From NCBI RefSeq assembly GCF_044466355.1, contig NZ_JBITMQ010000012.1:1-64000 (forward strand): a stretch of DNA of 64,000 nt, written 5' to 3'. Each line of letters starts with the position of its first letter. The stretch's first letter is position 1. This DNA is from Actinophytocola sp044466355. GTDB lineage: Bacteria; Actinomycetota; Actinomycetes; Mycobacteriales; Pseudonocardiaceae. Both the position numbers and the translations under genes were made by a program. The notes under the pieces were generated by a model. It did not search any database and was not told the origin of the DNA. It saw nothing but the letters and a program-made list of their open reading frames with translations. Below are positions 1-8,181 of the stretch, piece by piece.

Positions 1-2
1 TG

Positions 3-2729
3 CGCACCCTCACCAGCGCCGGCGGCTCCACCGACCGCACCATGGTCTGGGACTACTACCCCGACGGGAAACTCAAATCCCGCAGCGACAGCGGCACCCC
101 GGTCGGCAAACACGAAATCGTGGTCGACAACTCCGACAGCCCACGCGTCACCTACACCGGCTCCGGCGCGACCCGCGACACCAGCGGGACCGGCTACCAG
201 GGGTTCGACTACCACCGCGCCCCGGACGGCACGTTCACCTGGAACCCGGTGGTACCCGTCGGCGGCACCTACGAGGTGTTCGCCCGCTACCCAGCCGGCG
301 CCAACGCCACCCAGGCCGCCACCTACACCGTCGACAACGGCACCACCCGCACCGCCAAGACCGTCGACCAAACCCAGGGCGGTGGCACCTGGGTCAGCCT
401 CGGCAACCACCAGCTCACCGCCGGCACCACCACAAAGATCGAACTCGCAGGCGGCGCCGCGGCCGGTGACCTGCTCGCTGACGCCGTGAAACTTGTCCGC
501 GACAACACCGGTGTGCCCGACGCCGAAGCCAAAACGTTCTCCCACGGCTACGACGCCAACGCCAACCTCACCACCCTGACCGACTCCAGCCCCGGCACCC
601 CGGTCGACACCTATGCGATGACCTACAACGGGCTCAACCAGCTCACCAAGGTCGAAGAAAAACTCGCCACCACCATCAAGAACACCACGCTGTTCACCTA
701 CAACGAGAACGGCGCCATCAAAACCCGCGACCACGACCGCCAAGACTCGGTGTTCGACTACAACACCCGCGACCTACTCGACAAGGTCACCAACACCGAA
801 ACCGGCGGCACCCCCAAGATCACCGCCTTCACCTACACCCCACGCGGCCAACTCGACATCGAAACCAAAGCCAACGGCAACACCGTCGACCACGGCTACC
901 ACCTCGACGGCGCCCTCGCCACCCAGATCGAGAACAAGACCGACGGCACCCTCGTCGCGCAACATCTGATCGAGTACACCCCGAACGGCAACCGCGCCAC
1001 CGACCACACCAAGATCCAGAACGCCGACAACCACACCGCTTACCTCGACCACATCTACAACTACACCTACGACCCCCGCGAACGCCTCTCCCAGGTCCAG
1101 AAGAAGAACCCGACCAGCGGCGCGGTGATCGAGTCCGAGACCTACCGGCACGACGCCAACAACAACGTCATCGACCAAACCGTCGACGGCACCCAAACCC
1201 AGTACACCTACGACCGCAATCGCCTAGTCACCACCACCTCGGGTGGTGTGACCGGTAGTTACAACTACGACCCGTTCGGACGCCTCGACACCGTCTTCTC
1301 CGCCGGTCAGATCATCGAGCACTACGTCTATGACGGGTTCGACCGCACCACCAAACACCGCGCACTCGACGACACCGGCGCCATCGTCGACACCACCTAC
1401 ACCTACGACCCGCTCGACCGCACCACCACCAAGACCGACAAGGCGGGCACGCCCGAGGCGAAGACCACGGACTTCGCCTACCTGGGCCTCACCGACAAGG
1501 TCGTCGCCGAAGAGATCGCAGGCCAGCTGGACCGGACTTACCAGTACGACGCCTACGGCCGCCGCCTCACCCAGCAGAAGAAGGACACCGACGGTTCGGG
1601 ACCGGAGGTCGCCGAAGACGCCTACTACGGCTACAACCCCCACACCGACGTCGAAACCCTCACCACCGCTGCGGGAGACACGAAGGCCACGTACGGCTAC
1701 ACCGCCTACGGCAGCAACGACACAGAGTCGTTCACCGGTATCGACAAACCGGACACCCAGAACCCGGGCAAGGAGCCGTTCAACTTCTACCGCTACACAG
1801 GCAAACGCTTCGACCCCGCGTCCGGCGGCTACGACATGGGCTTCCGCGACTACCAACCCGGCATCAACCGCTTCACCGTCCGCGACACCTACAACGGCGC
1901 CCTCGCAGATATGAAACTGGGCACCAGCACCTGGACCGGCAACCGCTACAGCCTCGCTGGCGGCAACCCCATCACCGGCGTTGAGATCGACGGCCACATC
2001 ATTTACCTCGGCGACGGCAGCGCCAGCATCCCAAGAGCCGCCGCCTCCGACACCACCATCGCCGCAGCGGCGGAAAACGCGGCAAGAGGTGCAGCGGTCG
2101 TTAACCGTTCGGGAGGCACCGATATGCCGTACACGCCGACTGACTCGTCGCCTTATAAGGAGCTGTCGACCTCTGACCAAATTCACAACAGCGATCTTCT
2201 TGCGTCGCAGTCAATGCTGCTAGCTGAGGGTGTTGGTGCAGTATGTGCAATGTATGACGAATTGGCTTGCGCTTTGTGGAACCGTTATGCTGACCATTCA
2301 GGCGCGGACTTCATAGTCGATCCCAGTGAACTTGTAAAAGATCCAGACTTCGGCGACAGGGTTTCCGAGGAGAAGGATGTGCTGGTGGAATTGGCGACGG
2401 CGGAGTGCAGGGGTCAGGGGCGGTCTGTGTGCACGGTGGCTATCGACAGTAGATGGCGGGATGGGCAATTTGAGAATAACGACTCTCATAAATTCGGCAT
2501 TGGTAACTTCAAGTTTCGGATTCGTGGTCAGATAGAGGTGTCGATCGGTTCGGATGGCACCACAACAGCAAAAGGAAAATACAGTCTGGACATGTACAAA
2601 GATTGGAACTTCGACCGAAATAAGTCAGTCTTTGGCGGCCTCGTCTCACTTGAGCAGTTCGCGATGATGCCGGGCCTTGGTATCGCACGCGAGTTCGCGA
2701 TGTATGGCACCTCCACGATGGAGTTTTGA
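3..2729 (+). CDS. RHS/YD-repeat polymorphic toxin, 3' part
   Basis: The frame is open to the window's left edge, so the 5' end is missing; ATG 42 is internal. A golvesin/xanthan-lyase-like carbohydrate-binding segment lies at about 170-520 (Y-E-V-F-A-R-Y-P core). YD repeats follow (YNYDPFGRLD, YTYDPLDRTT), then an RHS-core-like end near 1780-1990 (YTGKRFDPASGGYDMGFRDY). RHS proteins form a shell around a C-terminal toxin tip released into rival cells. The last 230 codons or so (from about 2040) are the variable tip: base composition drops towards AT and codon use changes, as expected for a swapped-in module. The tip has a beta-rich stretch and the motif YSLDMYKDWNFD, then GLGIAREFAMYG near the end. 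I do not recognise a toxin family. A lipoprotein gene follows within 12 bases. Confidence 0.9.
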   Translation, partial: RTLTSAGGSTDRTMVWDYYPDGKLKSRSDSGTPVGKHEIVVDNSDSPRVTYTGSGATRDTSGTGYQGFDYHRAPDGTFTWNPVVPVGGTYEVFARYPAGANATQAATYTVDNGTTRTAKTVDQTQGGGTWVSLGNHQLTAGTTTKIELAGGAAAGDLLADAVKLVRDNTGVPDAEAKTFSHGYDANANLTTLTDSSPGTPVDTYAMTYNGLNQLTKVEEKLATTIKNTTLFTYNENGAIKTRDHDRQDSVFDYNTRDLLDKVTNTETGGTPKITAFTYTPRGQLDIETKANGNTVDHGYHLDGALATQIENKTDGTLVAQHLIEYTPNGNRATDHTKIQNADNHTAYLDHIYNYTYDPRERLSQVQKKNPTSGAVIESETYRHDANNNVIDQTVDGTQTQYTYDRNRLVTTTSGGVTGSYNYDPFGRLDTVFSAGQIIEHYVYDGFDRTTKHRALDDTGAIVDTTYTYDPLDRTTTKTDKAGTPEAKTTDFAYLGLTDKVVAEEIAGQLDRTYQYDAYGRRLTQQKKDTDGSGPEVAEDAYYGYNPHTDVETLTTAAGDTKATYGYTAYGSNDTESFTGIDKPDTQNPGKEPFNFYRYTGKRFDPASGGYDMGFRDYQPGINRFTVRDTYNGALADMKLGTSTWTGNRYSLAGGNPITGVEIDGHIIYLGDGSASIPRAAASDTTIAAAAENAARGAAVVNRSGGTDMPYTPTDSSPYKELSTSDQIHNSDLLASQSMLLAEGVGAVCAMYDELACALWNRYADHSGADFIVDPSELVKDPDFGDRVSEEKDVLVELATAECRGQGRSVCTVAIDSRWRDGQFENNDSHKFGIGNFKFRIRGQIEVSIGSDGTTTAKGKYSLDMYKDWNFDRNKSVFGGLVSLEQFAMMPGLGIAREFAMYGTSTMEF

Positions 2730-2740
2730 GCTGCTGTACT

Positions 2741-3262
2741 ATGAGCCATGTGATCGCTCTTTGGGTGCGAAGCCGACGGGTTGTCGCCGCGGCCCTTACT
2801 GTCCTGATAGTGATGGTGGCGGTGGTCGCGTGTGGTCAGACCGACCCGCGGGCATACCCTGGCAGTCAATCCAGATCCCTGGAGAATATGCTGGAATGGT
2901 TCGGTTTACAACTCCCTTTGTGTGACTACTCTGGATTGAGATACTATTCGAGCGACGACTTTATAGGTGATCTGAGTCTTACGTTCGATTCTTCCGAAAA
3001 ATGCGTGAATATGTACTTGCGACAGTTGCACGTGGACCCCATGGAAGACGTCCATGTGCGACCGGGGAGTCAGCCTGGAATGAATAGAGGTACTATCGAC
3101 AAGTTGGATTGGCCTATTGCGTCGACGAAGAAGTTGTATCGCACTTACGAGGGGGAGGTGAAAAATAAGTCGTGGTTTGACATCGTTGTTGACTGTATCC
3201 ATCAATCATGTTCCTTCTACCTTGATGGCGGCGCATATGGCCCCGCGCCGCCCAGGGCCTAG
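2741..3262 (+). CDS. small lipoprotein, probable immunity protein of the RHS tip
   Basis: A protein of 173 residues. ATG 2741 is preferred over an in-frame TTG at 2726 because it gives a clean signal: basic start (VRSRR), hydrophobic core, and lipobox VVAC with the lipidated Cys at about residue 31. The mature part has several Cys and no domain I recognise. It starts 12 bases after the RHS stop and shares the AT-richer composition of the toxin tip. Immunity genes of polymorphic toxins sit immediately downstream and move with the tip, so this is the likely antidote (inference). A membrane-anchored outer-face antidote would fit a toxin acting on the envelope rather than in the cytoplasm. An IS element begins 35 bases after its stop. 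Confidence 0.6.
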   Translation: MSHVIALWVRSRRVVAAALTVLIVMVAVVACGQTDPRAYPGSQSRSLENMLEWFGLQLPLCDYSGLRYYSSDDFIGDLSLTFDSSEKCVNMYLRQLHVDPMEDVHVRPGSQPGMNRGTIDKLDWPIASTKKLYRTYEGEVKNKSWFDIVVDCIHQSCSFYLDGGAYGPAPPRA

Positions 3263-3392
3263 ACAAAGCCCCGATTCCGAGCTTGTCAAGTTGTCTATGA
3301 GCCGTTTTCATCCTGGTCTGGATGTGTTGGCAGGTAACGCTTCTGGCTGGTCACAGGTTGGTGATCATCGGCGTGTCGGCGCCTGGACGTGG

Positions 3393-3452
3393 TGAAGCCC
3401 CTGGTAGCAGAGCTTTCGACCAAGATCGTTCTGCTAGTACCCAGGGGCTTCA
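3393..3452 (+). promoter_or_regulatory. imperfect hairpin upstream of the transposase start
   Basis: TGAAGCCCCTGG (from 3393) pairs with CCAGGGGCTTCA (ending 3452), with further partial pairing (TAGCAGA with TCTGCTA) inside. It lies within the IS, directly before GTG 3454. Such hairpins in IS leaders can block translation of transposase from read-through transcripts; that role here is inference. Confidence 0.55.
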
Positions 3453-3453
3453 G

Positions 3454-4233
3454 GTGTTGTTTTACCGTGCGGCGCTGCCGTTGTCACATCAGACCCTCAC
3501 GTTCGTGTCCGGTCTGGTCCGCGTCCATCGTCGGGAGATCGGTTCGGTATGGCGGGCGCTCAACCCCGGACAGCAGGCCCTGCTGGTGCTGGTCTACCTG
3601 CGTAAAGGCGAGCCGTTCGCCGAGGTCGGGGCTGGGTTCGGGGTGTCCACGACGACGTGCTGGCGGTATGTGAACGAAACCGTCGAACTGCTCGCTGCGC
3701 GGGCGCCGAAACTGCGAGCCGCGCTGCGCGAGGCGAAGCGTGAGGGTATGGCCTACGTGATCATCGACGGCACGCTGATCCCGATCGACCGGATCGCCGC
3801 CGACCGGCCGTTCTACTCGGGCAAACACAAGCGCCACGGGGTGAACCTGCAGGTCATCGCCTCGCCGGACGGGACGATCCTGTGGGGGTCCGGCGAGTTG
3901 CCGGGCGGCACGCACGACACCGCCGCCGCCCGGATCTGGAACGTCCTCGCCGCCCTCGAAGAAGCCGGGCTCATCGCGTTGGGCGACAAGGGCTACCACG
4001 GCTACGACCAAGCCCAGGAACGCGTGATCACCCCCTACAAAGGCAAGAACAAACCCGAGTCCCAGAAAGCTGCCAACCGGGCCCACGCCCGGCTCCGCGG
4101 CCCCGGTGAGCGAGCCAACGCCCAGCTCAAATACTGGCGCATCCTGCACAAAGTCCGTGTCAGCCCACGCCGCGTCGGCCGACTCGCCAAAGCCATCCAC
4201 GTGCTACAGAACTACGAAGCCACCGCAGGATGA
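3454..4233 (+). CDS. IS5-family transposase (DDE_Tnp_4 type)
   Basis: A protein of 259 residues from GTG 3454. The frame is open further upstream, but this start follows the internal hairpin and gives the usual length for small IS5-family transposases. Residues about 20-80 form a helix-turn-helix region (ALLVLVYLRKGEPFAEVGAGFGVS). The DDE catalytic triad is visible: Asp in VIIDGTLIPID, Asp in IALGDKGYHGYD, and Glu in GPGERANAQLK. The protein cuts and joins the element ends. It appears intact, so the element may still be mobile. Confidence 0.9.
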   Translation: MLFYRAALPLSHQTLTFVSGLVRVHRREIGSVWRALNPGQQALLVLVYLRKGEPFAEVGAGFGVSTTTCWRYVNETVELLAARAPKLRAALREAKREGMAYVIIDGTLIPIDRIAADRPFYSGKHKRHGVNLQVIASPDGTILWGSGELPGGTHDTAAARIWNVLAALEEAGLIALGDKGYHGYDQAQERVITPYKGKNKPESQKAANRAHARLRGPGERANAQLKYWRILHKVRVSPRRVGRLAKAIHVLQNYEATAG

Positions 4234-4244
4234 AAAGGCTCAAT

Positions 4245-4475
4245 GGAAATGCAAACTGGGGTAACAAATTGGGCCAACTCCCGGGGGATACAAGGAGTGG
4301 GACGTGAATGCTATATCAACTCTCCCAGTCTGTGATGTCTCGGGCTGCGGAAAGGTGATCAGAGGGCCTGAGCGTCTGCTGACACCGAAAGATGGCCCAG
4401 GGTCGGCGTATTACACTCCGGCCCATTACGGAACCTTCTACTATGTTGGCGAATTTACGGGGCGATTCGATCTTG
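4245..4475 (+). pseudogene. decayed barnase/RNase Sa-type toxin tip
   Basis: Three successive frames together match the C-terminal half of barnase. Frame one gives GNKLGQLPGDTRSGT (barnase FSNREGKLPGKSGRT). A one-base shift gives RECYIN (barnase WREADIN, with catalytic Glu73). A further shift gives SGCGKVIRGPERLL and YYTPAHYGTF (barnase RNSDRIL and TTDHYQTF, with catalytic Arg and His102; RNase Sa YYTGDHYATF). The match begins at the right end of the IS element, which appears to have removed the upstream part. A barstar-type gene follows at once, the expected partner. GTG 4304 has a good AAGGAG at 4292 and would give an 84-residue peptide covering only the last frame; I treat this as a remnant. 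Confidence 0.6.
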
Positions 4476-5018
4476 GTTTCATTCGATGTGAGCGAGCCTC
4501 GAGGGCCTTGGGTGATTTTTGGGCCAGAAAAGGCCGAGGTGCTCCACCGTCAGCTTAGTGCCCTGGAAGCCAGGGGTGGCCGCGTGTACAACTTCCAGGC
4601 TCGAGATCTCCGTCGGGCAGACGATATATTTCGATTGTTTGCCGATGAGTTTCGATTTCCGAACTATTTTGGGCGCAACTGGGATGCGATGGTTGACTGT
4701 CTCGATGACCTTTGTGTGGAGGTCACTGGTGGAGTCGGCGTGGTCGGCGTGATCCATGAGGCTGAGTCCCTCATGGATTCCGATCTGCTGAGGCTATTTG
4801 TATCCGTACTTTGTCAGGGTGCGGCTCGCGCAAATTCTGATGTAGATCTGGATGGGGATCCCCTCGATCGGCCCGCAATCTCCCAGCATTTTGTCTTCCT
4901 GATGACGGATTTTGACGCTCTGGGTTTTGCGGGCAAGATTGATCATCCTGATCTAACTGTGGTCGAGGATGAAGAATTTGTCACAGTCACCTTGAATCCT
5001 GATGTCTGGTTTTCCTGA
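4443..5018 (+). CDS. barstar-family RNase inhibitor (immunity protein)
   Basis: A protein of 191 residues from ATG 4443; ATG 4392 in the same frame is an alternative and neither has a strong ribosome site. The barstar fold begins near PWVIFG (residue ~20). It carries the signature FPNYFGRNWDAMVDCLDDL, equivalent to the barnase-binding helix of barstar, with both key acidic residues (barstar Asp35 and Asp39) kept. Barstar blocks barnase-type RNases by covering their active site. The overlapping upstream remnant of a barnase tip supports a toxin/antidote origin, so this is now an orphan immunity gene. Composition is AT-richer than the chromosomal background, like the toxin tip upstream. The C-terminal 50 residues are rich in acidic residues. 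Confidence 0.85.
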   Translation: MLANLRGDSILVSFDVSEPRGPWVIFGPEKAEVLHRQLSALEARGGRVYNFQARDLRRADDIFRLFADEFRFPNYFGRNWDAMVDCLDDLCVEVTGGVGVVGVIHEAESLMDSDLLRLFVSVLCQGAARANSDVDLDGDPLDRPAISQHFVFLMTDFDALGFAGKIDHPDLTVVEDEEFVTVTLNPDVWFS

Positions 5019-5195
5019 TCGCTCCTGCCTGGCGCCTATCGCCCGGAGGCGGGGCTGCGCCGGCGTCAACAACCGTTGTCACGTCATCCGCCGAACTGCC
5101 GCTCATCGTAACCACGGCTCGGCGTCGACCGCGATGGTCGGACTCGACACCCTTGTCGGCGTCGGCGCGATCGACATCATTCGGAGCCCCGGGAG

Positions 5196-5996
5196 TCAGG
5201 TTGGTTTGCGGGCCCACGCGGTGATCATCGGTGCGAGCATGAGGTGTAGGGCGCCGCTGGTGAGGTTTTTCAGGTGTGTCTCGATTTCCTTTTCGGTTGC
5301 CAGGTTCGCGGCCAGTAGTTGGTCGCGTACGTGTTGGATCGTGGCTGCTTCCAGGACGACGCAGGCGCGTGATCCGATCGGGCAGTAGGCCTCCGCGTTG
5401 ACATCCTCCAGGTCTGACTCGCGTAGCAGTCTGTGCAGCGTGCGACCGTAGGCCAGGTCGGCGCCGCGTTCGGCCAGTAGTGTGCGGATCTGCGTGCGCA
5501 GTCGGTTCGCCAGCTTCTCGGCGGGGCCGCGTTCGTCGGGGCAGGCCAGTGGTTGCAGCGCCGGGTCCGCGTCCTCGATGACCAGCCAGCCGCCGGGCCG
5601 GAGTGCGTCGATCATGACTCGCAGCGCGGCCGCGCGATCCTTCAGGTGGACCAGCACCAGCCGGGCGTGGACCAGGTCGAACTTCTCGGCGGGTGGTGGG
5701 TCGGCGATGACATCGTGTTGACGTACTTCCAGTGCGCCGCCCGCGGCCGGTTCGGTCCACGACACGTCGATGTCGGTGGCCAGCACCCGGCCGCTGGGGC
5801 CCACGCGCGCTGCCAGGCCGTGGGGTACCGACACGCCGCCGGCGCCGACCTCCCAGCACCGCCATCCTTCGCCGAGCCCCAGGTCGTCGAGGTGGCGGAA
5901 CGTCCACGGGTCGAACAGTTCGGCTAGTGCCGCGAACCTTTCGCCCGCTTCCGGGCGGCGGTTGTCGAGCAGGTAACGGTTCACGGCACACAGCAT
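5196..5996 (-). CDS. class I SAM-dependent methyltransferase
   Basis: A protein of 266 residues from ATG 5996 (MLCAVNRYLLDNRR). An open extension to 6077 exists but is Arg-rich and unlikely. The SAM-binding motif I is CWEVGAGGVSVPHGLA (residues ~45-60), the acidic end of strand 2 is VLATDID, and motif III is DALRPGGWLVIEDAD. The build resembles small-molecule methyltransferases of the UbiE/Methyltransf_11 group; the substrate cannot be read from the sequence. It is alone on its strand, with 148 bases to the upstream gene and a convergent 177-base gap to the barstar gene that shows no clear hairpin. Confidence 0.85.
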   Translation of the reverse strand: MLCAVNRYLLDNRRPEAGERFAALAELFDPWTFRHLDDLGLGEGWRCWEVGAGGVSVPHGLAARVGPSGRVLATDIDVSWTEPAAGGALEVRQHDVIADPPPAEKFDLVHARLVLVHLKDRAAALRVMIDALRPGGWLVIEDADPALQPLACPDERGPAEKLANRLRTQIRTLLAERGADLAYGRTLHRLLRESDLEDVNAEAYCPIGSRACVVLEAATIQHVRDQLLAANLATEKEIETHLKNLTSGALHLMLAPMITAWARKPT

Positions 5997-6143
5997 GGCC
6001 CCGTGAACGGCGCGCGAGTGCGGACGTTGACCGACGTCACGCTTTCGAGTTGCTCGGGTCCTATCCGGGCCGCGCACGTCGTCGAACAGCGCGGGTCGTC
6101 ACCACCGTGACCGCTCGCGGCCGCCCTCCGGTCCTTCGGCGCC

Positions 6144-6902
6144 CTACCGGTAGTGCCCCGGCCGCGTGAGGGTGTCCGGCAGGCGCGTGACCGCGTCGCC
6201 GATCGCGCCGTTGACCTGGTACTGGGTGAGGAAGAGGGAGGTCGACAGGTCGGCGCCCGAGAGGTTCGTGTTGAGCATTTCGGCGCCGAGCAGGTCGGCG
6301 AGGCCGAGGTCGGCGCCGGTGAGGTTCGCGCCGGTCAGGAACGCGCCGCGCAGGCCGGCCCGCCGGAAGTCCCGGCCCGACAGGTCGCGGCCGAGGAGGA
6401 GGGCTCCCCGGTACTCCTGGTCCGCGCCGCCGCGGATCGTGGCGGAGGCGCGGAACAGGAGCTCACCCACCAGCTCCTGGTGCGCGCTGACGTCCAGGTC
6501 GGCGGTCACGTTGTCGGCGAGGTCCTCGGTGGTCTCGATCGCCCGCTCGGCCTCGTCCCGCATGGCCGGGACCCTGGCGACGACCTCGGTGAGGTGCCAG
6601 AGGAGCTCGTGCAGCTTCCGCATCACCTGGAACGTCCCGAGCATGTCCGGGGCGGACCGCCAGTCCTGCCCGCCGAACTTCTCGTGTACGACACGCTGCC
6701 CGGCGCCGAAGCAGTCGTAGACCGTGCAGCCCTTGAAACCCTTCTCCCGCAAGGAGTCGTGGATCCCGCAGCGGTGGTCGGCGAGCAGGTTGGGGCACGG
6801 CCGGCCGGCCGGTTTGGTGATCGCGAAGAAGCCCGACTCCTTGAACGAGAGCGCGACGCAGCACAACCCGACACAGTCGGCACAGTTCGACCGCAGTTCG
6901 AC
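6144..6902 (-). CDS. CxxCxxCC-cluster/pentapeptide-repeat fusion protein
   Basis: A protein of about 252 residues from GTG 6902 (VELRSNCADC). The frame is open to 7031, but that would overlap the divergent gene. Residues 5-85 hold the Cys pattern NCADCVGLCC, then CPNL, RCGIH, GCTVYDCFGAG, like the YkgJ-type metal or Fe-S cluster domain. Residues about 165-235 form pentapeptide repeats, A(D/N)LxG type (LTGANLTGADLGLADL), which fold as a right-handed beta-helix. The middle is helical. The combination is seen in other actinobacterial proteins of unknown role, so no reaction is assigned. It is divergent from the phosphoesterase gene, with about 130 bases between starts. Confidence 0.8.
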   Translation of the reverse strand, partial: VELRSNCADCVGLCCVALSFKESGFFAITKPAGRPCPNLLADHRCGIHDSLREKGFKGCTVYDCFGAGQRVVHEKFGGQDWRSAPDMLGTFQVMRKLHELLWHLTEVVARVPAMRDEAERAIETTEDLADNVTADLDVSAHQELVGELLFRASATIRGGADQEYRGALLLGRDLSGRDFRRAGLRGAFLTGANLTGADLGLADLLGAEMLNTNLSGADLSTSLFLTQYQVNGAIGDAVTRLPDTLTRPGHYR

Positions 6903-7029
6903 CACGGGCCAAGGATAGGCACCGGCACCGCGTACCGGTCGGAAACCGGCGCATACGCCGGTCGTTGTAGGCGTGGTGTCTCTCGGCAGTGGATGTGCGA
7001 GCCTGCGCCCGCCGCCAGGATGATCGACC

Positions 7030-8181
7030 ATGCCGTTCTACCACGCGCCGCTGTCCATCGGGCTGAGCCTGCTGCACCTGTACGTGTGGTGGCGGCTGGT
7101 CAAGCAGGGCACGGCGCCTGGCCGGGGCAGGTGGATCGGCACCGGTCTGCTGGTCGTGCTCGACCTGTTCATGGTCGCGGCGTTGCTGTTCAGCACCCGG
7201 ACCGCGCCGTCGGCCGCGGGCTGGTTCGCCTGGCCGGGGTGGCTCTGGTTCGGCATGTTCTTCTACGTCGTGCTCGTCGTGCTGGTGCTGGAGGTTCCCC
7301 GGCTCGCCCTGCGGCCATGGGTGCGGCGCGACCCGGACGGCACCGGGATCTCCCGCAGGCAGTTCCTCGCCAGGGGGACCGCGGTGATCGCCGGGACGAC
7401 CGCGGTCGCCGCGGCGGGGTTCGGGGTTCCCGCCGCGTTCGCCGACCCGGCGGTGGTCACGACCCGCGTTCGCCTGCCGCGCCTGGATCCGAGGGCGAGT
7501 GGTTGCCGGATCGCGTTGGTCAGTGACCTGCACCTCGGGTCGCTGCGCGGGCGCGCGTTCACCCGGCGGGTCGTCGAACTGATCAACGCGGCCCGGCCCG
7601 ACCTGGTCGCCATCGCGGGCGATCTGGTCGAGGGCACGGTCGACCACCTGGCTGACGCCGTCGAACCGATACGCGGCCTGCGCAGTACCCACGGCACGTT
7701 CTTCGTGACCGGGAACCACGAATACCACTACCGCTACACCGAATGGGTCGACCACGTCCGCACCCTCGGCGCCCGGCCGCTGCTCAACGAGCGGTTGACG
7801 ATCACGCACAACGGAGGAGAGTTCGAACTCGCAGGGGTGCTCGACCCGGGCGCGGAGGTGGAAGGCGAGCAGGGGCCGGACCTCGAACGCGCACTGCGCG
7901 GCTGGGACCGCAAGCGGGCCGTGGTGTTGCTCGCGCACCAGCCACGCGTCGTCGACGAGGCCGCCGCGGCCGGGGTCGACCTCCAACTGTCCGGCCACAC
8001 CCACGGCGGACAGATCGCGCCGTTCACCCTGCTGGTGAACGCCACCCAGCCCACGACCGGCGGCCTGACCACCCGCGGCGACACACAGCTCTACGTCACC
8101 AAGGGGGCGGGCTTCTACGGCCCACCGATGCGGGTCGGCGCGCCATCGGACATCACGATCGTGGAGATCCACTCCGGCTGA
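7030..8181 (+). CDS. membrane-anchored calcineurin-like metallophosphoesterase
   Basis: A protein of 383 residues. Three hydrophobic helices lie at about 5-22, 37-57 and 72-90. SRRQFL (residue ~104) before a second hydrophobic stretch resembles a twin-arginine signal inside the chain. The phosphoesterase domain starts near 160 with all metal motifs: SDLHLG (DxH), AGDLVEG (GD), TGNHEYH (GNHE), LAHQP and SGHTHGGQ. The family hydrolyses phosphomono- or diesters with two metal ions; the YkuE/YaeI-like subgroup acts on lipid substrates at the membrane, the most likely role. The catalytic part is probably outside the cell. The 3' end overlaps the convergent dehydrogenase gene by 29 bases. Confidence 0.88.
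   Translation: MPFYHAPLSIGLSLLHLYVWWRLVKQGTAPGRGRWIGTGLLVVLDLFMVAALLFSTRTAPSAAGWFAWPGWLWFGMFFYVVLVVLVLEVPRLALRPWVRRDPDGTGISRRQFLARGTAVIAGTTAVAAAGFGVPAAFADPAVVTTRVRLPRLDPRASGCRIALVSDLHLGSLRGRAFTRRVVELINAARPDLVAIAGDLVEGTVDHLADAVEPIRGLRSTHGTFFVTGNHEYHYRYTEWVDHVRTLGARPLLNERLTITHNGGEFELAGVLDPGAEVEGEQGPDLERALRGWDRKRAVVLLAHQPRVVDEAAAAGVDLQLSGHTHGGQIAPFTLLVNATQPTTGGLTTRGDTQLYVTKGAGFYGPPMRVGAPSDITIVEIHSG

Larger units (their letters stand above)
3298..4242 (+). mobile_element. IS5-like insertion sequence, complete, 945 bp
   Basis: The left end reads TGAGCCGTTTTCATCCTG (3298-3315). The right end, read inward on the other strand, is TGAGCCTTTTCATCCTG (4242-4226). These are near-perfect terminal inverted repeats differing by one extra base. 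The single transposase gene fills the element and its stop codon lies inside the right repeat. The flanking bases (left GTCTA, right ATGGA) show no matching target duplication, which suggests rearrangement or deletion after insertion. The element separates the lipoprotein gene from a broken barnase-like toxin tip. Confidence 0.85.

Noticed and set aside
2550..2729. Colicin-M-like lipid II hydrolase motif in the RHS tip
   Set aside because: The stretch DMYKDWNFD is loosely similar, but the D-x-Y-D and downstream His-Arg pattern is not met.
4304..4558. Separate 84-residue gene with a good ribosome site
   Set aside because: The peptide matches only the last third of barnase, and the preceding frames hold the rest; it is better explained as a remnant, though some translation is possible.
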